A DNA stretch of 64,000 nt. Origin: Bradyrhizobium daqingense (lineage in GTDB: Bacteria; Pseudomonadota; Alphaproteobacteria; Rhizobiales; Xanthobacteraceae). Both the position numbers and the translations under genes were made by a program. Shown here in pieces: positions 58,610-64,000 of the stretch. The stretch lies in assembly GCF_021044685.1 (NCBI RefSeq), contig NZ_CP088014.1:2094001-2158000 (forward strand), written 5' to 3'. How positions within the stretch are numbered: the first letter of the stretch is position 1; each line of letters starts with the position of its first letter. The notes below the pieces were generated by a model that saw nothing but the letters and a program-made list of their open reading frames with translations, was not told where the DNA came from and searched no databases.

Positions 58610-58735
58610 ATGAAGGTCCGTAACTCGCTGAAATCGCTGCGCGGTCGCCATCGCGCCAACCGCCTGGTCCGCCGCAAGGGCCGGGTCTATGTGATCAACA
58701 AGGTGCAGCGCCGCTTCAAGGCGCGTCAGGGCTGA
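58610..58735 (+). CDS. rpmJ: 50S ribosomal protein L36, cysteine-free paralogue
   Basis: A 41-residue protein ([20 protein letters not shown] continuing with [21 protein letters not shown]) identical in kind to the YkgO/RpmJ2 type of L36. It lacks the Cys4/Cys-His zinc knuckle of ordinary L36, so it works without zinc. In many bacteria such paralogues are induced on zinc starvation; in several alphaproteobacteria it is the only L36, so it may be constitutive here. ATG 58610 is the only start. The downstream hairpin at 58794 is its probable terminator. Confidence 0.93.
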   Translation: MKVRNSLKSLRGRHRANRLVRRKGRVYVINKVQRRFKARQG

Positions 58736-58793
58736 TCTCGCCCTGCCGGACGCTTTCGCGCGCTCCGCAAGACCACGCTCACACGAGTTTGAC

Positions 58794-58818
58794 GCCGTCC
58801 TTGCTTTGCAAGGACGGC
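58794..58818 (+). terminator. rho-independent-like terminator after rpmJ
   Basis: GCCGTCCTTGC (58794-58804) pairs perfectly with GCAAGGACGGC (58808-58818), loop TTT, then TTTGCG. 58 bp after the rpmJ stop and 22 bp before the next gene. Confidence 0.8.
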
Positions 58819-58840
58819 TTTGCGCGTTTAGACTTTCACC

Positions 58841-59482
58841 ATGGCAGTGAGATTCCCTTTCGCGCGCACCCTGTGCCTGGCCCTCCTCCTGGGAGCGACC
58901 GGCCTCACGCCGGCGTTGGCGCAGCAGATTGAACCGCCGCCCCCGCCCGGCAAGCAGAAGAAGCTGCCGGAGGCGCCGGCCAAGCTGCCCAAGGTCGACC
59001 GCAGCAAGAACCTCGATTTCCTGTTCGGCGCACTGAAGGCAGCGCCCGACGAGGCCAGCGCCAAGCACGTCGAGGCGCGGATCTGGGCGGTCTGGCTGCA
59101 GACCCCGAGCGACACGGCGGCGCTGTTGATGTCGCGCGCCAAGACCGCGGCCGAGGCGCAGAAGATCGAAATCGCGATCAAGCTGCTGGATTCGGTCATC
59201 AAGCTCAGGCCCGACTACATCGAGGCCTGGAACCGGCGCGCGACGCTCTACTACATGCAGAACGATTACGGCCGTTCGCTCGCCGACATCCAGCAGGTGC
59301 TGATCCGCGAGCCCCGTCATTTCGGCGCGCTGGCAGGGCTCGGCATGATCATGCAGGAGGTCGGCGACGAGAAGCGCGCGCTGGACGCCTACCGCAAGGC
59401 ACTCGCCGTCAATCCGCACCTCGAGAAGATTCCCGACCAGGTCAAATCGCTGACCGAGAAGGTCGAAGGCCGCGACATCTAG
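58841..59482 (+). CDS. exported tetratricopeptide-repeat protein
   Basis: A 213-residue periplasmic protein: Sec signal peptide (FARTLCLALLLGATGLTPAL, cleavage after ALA), a Pro/Lys-rich linker (IEPPPPPGKQKKLPEAPAKL), then two or three TPR helix pairs at about 110-200 (AIKLLDSVIKLRPDYIEAWN, GRSLADIQQVLIREPRHFGA, ALDAYRKALAVNPHLEKI). TPR domains bind protein partners. ATG 58841 lies right after the rpmJ terminator. Partner unknown. Confidence 0.9.
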   Translation: MAVRFPFARTLCLALLLGATGLTPALAQQIEPPPPPGKQKKLPEAPAKLPKVDRSKNLDFLFGALKAAPDEASAKHVEARIWAVWLQTPSDTAALLMSRAKTAAEAQKIEIAIKLLDSVIKLRPDYIEAWNRRATLYYMQNDYGRSLADIQQVLIREPRHFGALAGLGMIMQEVGDEKRALDAYRKALAVNPHLEKIPDQVKSLTEKVEGRDI

Positions 59483-59609
59483 CGGACAAGTTGATCATTT
59501 CCTGAGTGATCATGGCCGTCGCGGATTAACCACGATCGGAAGCGCGGCGCTTTGCGGGCTATTGCTGCTGCCGCGGCGGACCTACCTGCATGACAGGGAG
59601 AGCACAGCC

Positions 59610-59870
59610 ATGAAGCGCTTGATTATTGCGGGAAGCTTGCTGATTGCGTCGGGAACGGCGAGCTTCGCCGACGGATTGTTCTGGGTGGTCGGCAACCGCG
59701 CTACCGGCAAATGCAACATCGTGACCAGCAATCCCGTGATCATCGGCGACATCTGGTTCGGTGACGGCCCCTACAAATCCAGGGCCGATGCCAAGCTTGC
59801 TCGTTCGACGATCCGCGTCTGCCCCGCGCCCACGCCCGAGGAGGAAAAGGACGAGGACGGGTCGAACTAG
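59610..59870 (+). CDS. small exported hypothetical protein
   Basis: An 86-residue secreted protein with a Sec signal peptide (KRLIIAGSLLIASGTASF, cleavage after FADG) and a small domain with two cysteines (GKCNIVTSNPVIIGDIWFGD, TIRVCPAP) and an acidic end (EEEKDEDGSN). ATG 59610 follows CAGGGAGAGC. No domain recognised; the pattern GNRATGKCNIVTSNPVI is common in short Bradyrhizobium secreted proteins. Confidence 0.75.
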   Translation: MKRLIIAGSLLIASGTASFADGLFWVVGNRATGKCNIVTSNPVIIGDIWFGDGPYKSRADAKLARSTIRVCPAPTPEEEKDEDGSN

Positions 59871-59882
59871 ACCGCCGGGATC

Positions 59883-60065
59883 TTAGTGCAGGGCGCTGCT
59901 GCCGCGCTCAGTGAGGCCGCGATCGGCGGCTGCGGCGTAAGCCCTTGCAAGCTCGGCCTCGAGATGCTCGTTGATCAGGAGCAGCGCCCGCACCGCACCG
60001 CGCAAGTCGCCGTTACAGCTCGCGACGATCTCGTCGATCGCAGTGTCGTTGGATCTGAAGCTCAT
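59883..60065 (-). CDS. small conserved hypothetical protein
   Basis: A 60-residue helical soluble protein (MSFRSNDTAIDEIVASCNGD, LRGAVRALLLINEHLEAELA) without a recognised domain. ATG 60065 follows CCGGAGGATTTCG, a strong Shine-Dalgarno, which chooses this start over one six codons upstream. Small proteins of this kind recur in Bradyrhizobium. It converges with the preceding small exported gene (12 bp apart). Confidence 0.72.
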   Translation of the reverse strand: MSFRSNDTAIDEIVASCNGDLRGAVRALLLINEHLEAELARAYAAAADRGLTERGSSALH

Positions 60066-60367
60066 CGAAATCCTCCGGTTCAATCAGGAAAAAATCCTGC
60101 CGGTCTTTCCCGCATCCCCTGAGATTGCGAGGAGGATCGGCGCCCACCCGCGCCTAGATGGCGGAACCGACCATGGCGATTATATGGAAGCCGTGATGAC
60201 GACTGCATGAAGCTGGCTAGAGGCTTGTGTGTCGCCATGGAACGTCGTTGATTTCATTCTATTTTTTTGTTCGTTGATTATGCACATATCCACAGCCCCT
60301 CTATTTCGGTGGAAGCCCTGGGGCCGGTGGGGCGAAACTGCAATGTGCCAGAACCCGTAACTGCCCT
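60066..60367. other. intergenic region upstream of the alpha/beta hydrolase
   Basis: 302 bp with no gene I can support. The only notable part is an AT-rich stretch at 60250-60290 (ATTTCATTCTATTTTTTTGT followed by TCGTTGATTATGCACATATC) that should contain the hydrolase promoter. No clear -35/-10 pair. Confidence 0.5.
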
Positions 60368-61351
60368 GTGCCCAGGATCGCCCGGATTCTCTCGATGATC
60401 GTGATGTCAGTCGTGACGGCGCTGGTTCTGCTGGCGCTGGCCACGCAGGCCGGAATAGTCGCCGTGCAACGCGCCTTTCCAGCGCAGGGCCGGATGATCG
60501 AGGTCGACGGTGCCGTGCTCCACGTCGTCGATCTCGGTCCGCGCGCGGCCGGCCTGCCGATCGTGATGCTGCACGGCGCGAGCTCCAATCTCGAAGCGAT
60601 GCGGCGGCCGCTCGGCGATCTCCTCGCCAGGGATCATCGCGTGATCTTGATCGATCGCCCCGGCCATGGCTGGAGCACGCGCGCGCGGCGGCAGGATTCG
60701 ACGCCGCAGGTCCAGGCAAGGATGATCGACGAGGCACTTCAAAAGCTCGGGATCGATCAGGCGATCTTCGTGGTGCATTCCTGGAGCGGCGCGCTTGGCG
60801 CGCGGATCGCGCTCGATCACCCGCACCGCGTTGCCGGCCTCGTGATGCTCGCGCCCGTCACGCATCCCTGGCGCGGCGGGGTCGGCCGCTACAACGAGAT
60901 CATCGCAACGCCCGTGATCGGGCCGCTGCTCGCCTACACGATCACGTTGCCGCTCGGTTACGTCCTCGCCGAGTCAGGCGCGCGCAACGTCTTCCTGCCG
61001 CAGACCATGCCGGACGGCTTCGTCAAGGACTCCGCGACGCCGCTGCTGCTGCGGCCGCGCGAGTTCATCGCCAATGCCTATGATCTGGTGACGCTGAAGG
61101 AAGCGGTGGCCGCGCAGGTCGCGCGCTATGGCGAGATAGCGGTGCCGGTGACCATCATCGCCGGCGAGCCCGACAAGACCGTGAAGACCGACATCCACGC
61201 GCGCCCGTTTGCCGCGACCGTGCCGAATGCGAAGCTGATCGTGCTGCCCCGTCTCGGTCACATGGTACAGAATGCCGAGCCGGATCTCGTGAAGGCGGAG
61301 ATCGAGTCGATGATCGGCAAGATCGTTCCAACGCAGGCGGCCGCGGATTAG
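60368..61351 (+). CDS. alpha/beta hydrolase with N-terminal membrane anchor
   Basis: A 327-residue serine hydrolase. One membrane helix at about residues 9-28 (SMIVMSVVTALVLLALATQA) anchors it; the oxyanion strand is VMLHGASSNLEAM, the nucleophile elbow HSWSG (Ser near residue 141) deviates from GxSxG, and the catalytic His lies in LGHMVQN near 300. The GTG start at 60368 is used; an ATG at 60395 (MIVMSVV) is possible. The terminal hairpin places its stop codon in the loop. Substrate unknown. Confidence 0.87.
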   Translation: MPRIARILSMIVMSVVTALVLLALATQAGIVAVQRAFPAQGRMIEVDGAVLHVVDLGPRAAGLPIVMLHGASSNLEAMRRPLGDLLARDHRVILIDRPGHGWSTRARRQDSTPQVQARMIDEALQKLGIDQAIFVVHSWSGALGARIALDHPHRVAGLVMLAPVTHPWRGGVGRYNEIIATPVIGPLLAYTITLPLGYVLAESGARNVFLPQTMPDGFVKDSATPLLLRPREFIANAYDLVTLKEAVAAQVARYGEIAVPVTIIAGEPDKTVKTDIHARPFAATVPNAKLIVLPRLGHMVQNAEPDLVKAEIESMIGKIVPTQAAAD

Positions 61352-61360
61352 CGGCCGCCT
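61335..61360. terminator. bidirectional terminator at the hydrolase/cytochrome junction
   Basis: AGGCGGCCGC (61335-61344) pairs perfectly with GCGGCCGCCT (61351-61360), loop GGATTA, which contains the hydrolase stop TAG across 61349-61351. It ends 8 bp before the stop of the convergent cytochrome gene. No T-run. Confidence 0.6.
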
Positions 61361-61368
61361 GTGCGGAC

Positions 61369-61764
61369 TTACTGCTTGATCTTCCCGTCCTTGTCGTATT
61401 GGGCAAGGAAGGCCCACAGATTGTTGATCTCGGTCTCGTTCTTGATGCCCGCGAACGCCATCTTGGTGCCGGGGATCTTGGCCTTGGGATCCTTGATGTA
61501 GTCCTTGAACGTGACCTCGTCCCAGGTGATGCCGGAATTCTTGTTCGCATCCGTATAATTGTAGCCCTCGGCGGTGCCGGATTTGCGGCCGTTGAGACCG
61601 TTGAGCTCGGGGCCGACCTTGTTCTTGGCGCCTTCGCCGATCGCGTGGCAGGCCAGGCATTTGTTGAACGACGTCTTGCCGGCCGCGACATCCTGCGCCA
61701 TCGCGGCAGGTGCGGTGGCAGTCACGGTGAGGATCATCAGTGCGCCAAAAGTCAGTTTTGTCAT
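61369..61764 (-). CDS. periplasmic c-type cytochrome
   Basis: A class I cytochrome c of 131 residues: Sec signal peptide (KLTFGALMILTVTATAPAAM, cleavage after AMA), haem motif CLACH near residue 35, and axial Met in GTKMAFAGIKN near 103. It resembles the cytochrome c2/c550 group that carries electrons between the bc1 complex and oxidases or reductases. ATG 61764 (MTKLTFGALM) follows AAGAGCAACCG. It converges with the hydrolase and is divergent from glcD; an electron link with glycolate oxidase is not implied. Confidence 0.93.
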   Translation of the reverse strand: MTKLTFGALMILTVTATAPAAMAQDVAAGKTSFNKCLACHAIGEGAKNKVGPELNGLNGRKSGTAEGYNYTDANKNSGITWDEVTFKDYIKDPKAKIPGTKMAFAGIKNETEINNLWAFLAQYDKDGKIKQ

Positions 61765-62037
61765 CGGTTGCTCTTCGTCTCTTCCCTGGGGTCTGGTCAG
61801 TCTCTCGCCTGAGCGGCAATCGGCGGGCCTGCCGCTTTTGGCAGGCCCGTCCGGCTTGGACAAGCCACCAAACCATGACAGGTTTCACGATCTCCTACTT
61901 GTCCCAGAGCGAACTCGCCGACGATTGCCCGTCCGACTTTCGGATGGCCTACCCAAACACCCTCGGACGTGGTTGATTTGGCGCGACAAATCGATCGTGC
62001 GGCGTGAGCCGGAACGATCTGCGATGAAGGACTTGAA

Positions 62038-63531
62038 ATGGCCATCATGATGCCTGCGAGCGACCAGGCCGTGCTCGCGCGCCGCGCGGAGATCGTCGCC
62101 GCGCTGCGTGCAATCGTGCCCGGCGAAGGTGTGATCGACAGCGCGGCCGAAATGCGGGCTTACGAATCCGACGGGCTCACGGCCTATCGGCAGCCGCCGA
62201 TGGTCGTCGTGCTGCCCGATACCACCGAGCAGGTCTCGCTGGTCCTGAAATATTGTGCAGAGCAGAACATCAAGGTGGTGCCGCGCGGCTCCGGCACCTC
62301 GCTGTCGGGCGGCGCGCTGCCGCTCGAAGACGGCGTGCTGCTCGGCCTCGGCAAGTTCAAGCGCATCCGCGAGATCGATTTCGACAACCGCGTCGTGGTC
62401 ACCGAGCCCGGCGTCACCAATCTCGCGATCAGCCAGGCGGTCGCGCATGCCGGCTTCTATTACGCGCCCGACCCATCCTCGCAGATCGCCTGCTCGATCG
62501 GCGGCAACGTCGCGGAGAATTCCGGCGGCGTGCATTGCCTGAAATACGGCATGACGACCAACAACGTGCTGGGCTGCGAGATCGTGCTGATGAGCGGCGA
62601 GATCCTGCGTATCGGCGGCAAGTCGGCGGAAAACCCGGGCTACGACCTCATGGGTGTCATCACCGGCTCGGAAGGCCTGCTCGGCGTCATCACCGAGATC
62701 ACGGTACGCATCCTGCAGAAGCCGGAGACGGCGCGCGCGCTGATGGTCGGCTTCGCGCAAGTCGAGGCGGCCGGCGAGTGCGTCGCGCGCATCATCAGCG
62801 CCGGCATCATTCCTGGCGGCATGGAGATGATGGACAAGCCGGCGATCCACGCTGCCGAAGCCTTCGTCCATGCCGGCTATCCGCTCGACGTCGAGGCGCT
62901 GCTCATCATCGAGCTCGACGGTCCCAAGATCGAGGTCGACGAGCTGATTACGCGGGTCGAGACCATCGCAAGAAGCTGCGGTTCGGTGACGCTGCAGATC
63001 TCCAATTCGGAAGCCGAGCGCAACCTGTTCTGGGCCGGCCGGAAAGCTGCGTTCCCCGCCGTGGGCCGCATCTCGCCCGACTATCTCTGCATGGACGGCA
63101 CCATCCCGCGCGGGGCGCTGCCGAAGGCGCTGGCGCGCATCCGCGAGCTCTCGGAAAAATATCAGCTCGGCTGCGCCAACGTGTTCCACGCCGGCGACGG
63201 CAACCTGCACCCGCTGATCCTCTACGATGCCAACAAGCCCGGGGAGATCGAGCGCGCCGAAGCCTTCGGCGCCGACATCCTGCGCGCCTGCGTCGAGTTC
63301 GGCGGCGTGCTGACCGGCGAGCACGGCGTCGGCATCGAGAAGCGCGATCTGATGCCCGACATGTTCAGCGAGATCGACCTCAACCAGCAGCAGCGCCTCA
63401 AATGCGCCTTCGACGCGCAGGGCCTGCTCAACCCCGGAAAAGTATTTCCGACCCTGCACCGCTGCGCCGAGCTCGGCCGCATGCATGTGCATGCCGGCAA
63501 GCTGGCGTTTCCGGACATCCCGCGGTTCTAG
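62038..63531 (+). CDS. glcD: glycolate oxidase subunit GlcD (FAD-linked oxidase)
   Basis: A 497-residue flavoprotein of the VAO family. The FAD-binding PCMH domain contains VVPRGSGTSLSGGALPLEDG near residue 80 and CSIGGNVAENSGGVHCLKYG near 152; the C-terminal cap ends with HAGDGNLHPLILYD near 382 and GVLTGEHGVGIEKRDLM near 423. GlcDEF oxidise glycolate and lactate to the 2-oxo acid and pass electrons to the quinone pool. ATG 62038 begins the operon; glcE starts 50 bp downstream, and glcF presumably follows outside the window. Confidence 0.94.
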   Translation: MAIMMPASDQAVLARRAEIVAALRAIVPGEGVIDSAAEMRAYESDGLTAYRQPPMVVVLPDTTEQVSLVLKYCAEQNIKVVPRGSGTSLSGGALPLEDGVLLGLGKFKRIREIDFDNRVVVTEPGVTNLAISQAVAHAGFYYAPDPSSQIACSIGGNVAENSGGVHCLKYGMTTNNVLGCEIVLMSGEILRIGGKSAENPGYDLMGVITGSEGLLGVITEITVRILQKPETARALMVGFAQVEAAGECVARIISAGIIPGGMEMMDKPAIHAAEAFVHAGYPLDVEALLIIELDGPKIEVDELITRVETIARSCGSVTLQISNSEAERNLFWAGRKAAFPAVGRISPDYLCMDGTIPRGALPKALARIRELSEKYQLGCANVFHAGDGNLHPLILYDANKPGEIERAEAFGADILRACVEFGGVLTGEHGVGIEKRDLMPDMFSEIDLNQQQRLKCAFDAQGLLNPGKVFPTLHRCAELGRMHVHAGKLAFPDIPRF

Positions 63532-63581
63532 CGCCAACGCCAGATTGCTTTCCGCTCTAAAGTTGGATACCGCCTTTTCCC

Positions 63582-64000
63582 GTGGATACGCTCAAGGTCA
63601 GAGACGCCAAAGACGTCGAAGAGGTGGTGCGCGCGGCGATTGCCAATGAGCAGCCGCTCGAGATCATCGGTCATGGCAGCAAGCGCGGCATCGGCCATGC
63701 CATGGCGACCAATGCCGTGCTCGACCTCTCCGCGCTCAACGCCGTCACCGCCTACGAGCCCAACGAGCTGATCGTCACGCTGCAGGCCGGCGCGCCGTTG
63801 GCCGACGTGCTGTCGCTGATCGATGCCAAGAACCAGCAATTCGCCTTCGAGCCGATCGACACCGCGCCATTGCTCGGCACGCCTCCGCTCGGAACCATCG
63901 GCGGCATGATCGCGGCCGGGCTCGCCGGGCCGCGGCGGATGAGGGCGGGCGGGGCGCGCGACCATCTGCTTGGGGCGCACGCCGTCTCCGGTTTCGGCGA
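63582..64000 (+). CDS. glcE: glycolate oxidase subunit GlcE (3' end outside window)
   Basis: The open frame from GTG 63582 reaches the right edge without a stop: about 139 of some 400 residues are visible. It starts MDTLKVRDAKDVEEVVRAAI and has EIIGHGSKRGIGHAMATNAV and TPPLGTIGGMIAAGLAGPRR, the degenerate FAD-binding stretches typical of GlcE. The second subunit of the glycolate oxidase complex. A run of ATG-free upstream sequence supports the GTG start, although no clear Shine-Dalgarno is seen. Confidence 0.88.
   Translation, partial: MDTLKVRDAKDVEEVVRAAIANEQPLEIIGHGSKRGIGHAMATNAVLDLSALNAVTAYEPNELIVTLQAGAPLADVLSLIDAKNQQFAFEPIDTAPLLGTPPLGTIGGMIAAGLAGPRRMRAGGARDHLLGAHAVSGFG

Noticed and set aside
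1..64000. tRNA, rRNA, riboswitch or prophage genes
   Set aside because: No cloverleaf, conserved rRNA segment, known riboswitch core, integrase or capsid-type gene was recognised by eye. A tRNAscan and covariance-model search would be needed to exclude small RNAs.

Overview
The window reads as a chromosomal segment of a high-GC alphaproteobacterium, most likely a Bradyrhizobium or close relative. The evidence is the GC-rich codon use, the protein families present (Bug-type solute receptor, Lrp regulators, a fused indolepyruvate:ferredoxin oxidoreductase, a B. japonicum-style polysaccharide locus) and the dispersed palindromic intergenic repeats beginning CGTCATTGCGAG or CGTCATNCCGGG. I saw no phage, transposase, integrase, CRISPR array, rRNA or tRNA gene. 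The taxon is inferred from memory of these families, not from a search.

Layout. 1-9 kb: a manganese catalase (cut by the left edge), a hydantoinase, a TetR/PspA/YiaA membrane-stress group whose divergent promoter carries three similar palindromes, a short-chain dehydrogenase divergent from an aldehyde dehydrogenase, an old yellow enzyme and a GFA-like protein lacking its central cysteines. 9-18.6 kb: a ThDP-dependent decarboxylase-like enzyme, a flavin monooxygenase, an M20 peptidase, then a glutamate/aspartate-type ABC transporter (gltIJKL) followed by a D-amino acid aminotransferase. 18.6-27 kb: an EmrAB-type efflux operon with an AhpD-like protein under a divergent LysR gene, then a 1143-residue indolepyruvate ferredoxin oxidoreductase divergent from an Lrp regulator. 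27-33.5 kb: a second flavin monooxygenase preceded by the broken start of an Ldh-family dehydrogenase, and a 1371-residue protein with five GAF repeats, GGDEF and EAL.

33.6-44.2 kb is an exopolysaccharide locus: galE, a WecG/TagA-type glycosyltransferase, an ExoP-like chain-length protein with a degenerate Walker A, a methyltransferase, two family-2 glycosyltransferases, an O-antigen-ligase-like polymerase and a CelD-type acyltransferase. No flippase, initiating sugar-phosphate transferase or outer-membrane exporter is present. The adjacent intact GGDEF/EAL protein makes a c-di-GMP link to polysaccharide attractive but unproven.

44.2-64 kb is mostly small regulator-plus-enzyme units: RBBP9 hydrolase/Lrp, an isoaspartyl methyltransferase-like protein whose ribosome binding site lies in a hairpin, LysR divergent from SDR-pirin-WrbA, a Bug receptor, YbaK, a haloacid dehalogenase, TetR divergent from a TIM-barrel/Gfo-Idh pair, HxlR divergent from an SDR, an ACMSD-like amidohydrolase, a cysteine-free L36 paralogue, a TPR protein, small conserved proteins, an alpha/beta hydrolase, a c-type cytochrome, and glcD with the start of glcE (cut by the right edge).

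The most useful new signals are regulatory: several divergent promoters carry clear inverted repeats that can be matched to the local regulator. I found no convincing candidate for a wholly new multi-gene system; the oddest proteins are the degenerate GFA protein, the ExoP-like protein without a Walker A lysine and the five-GAF c-di-GMP protein.
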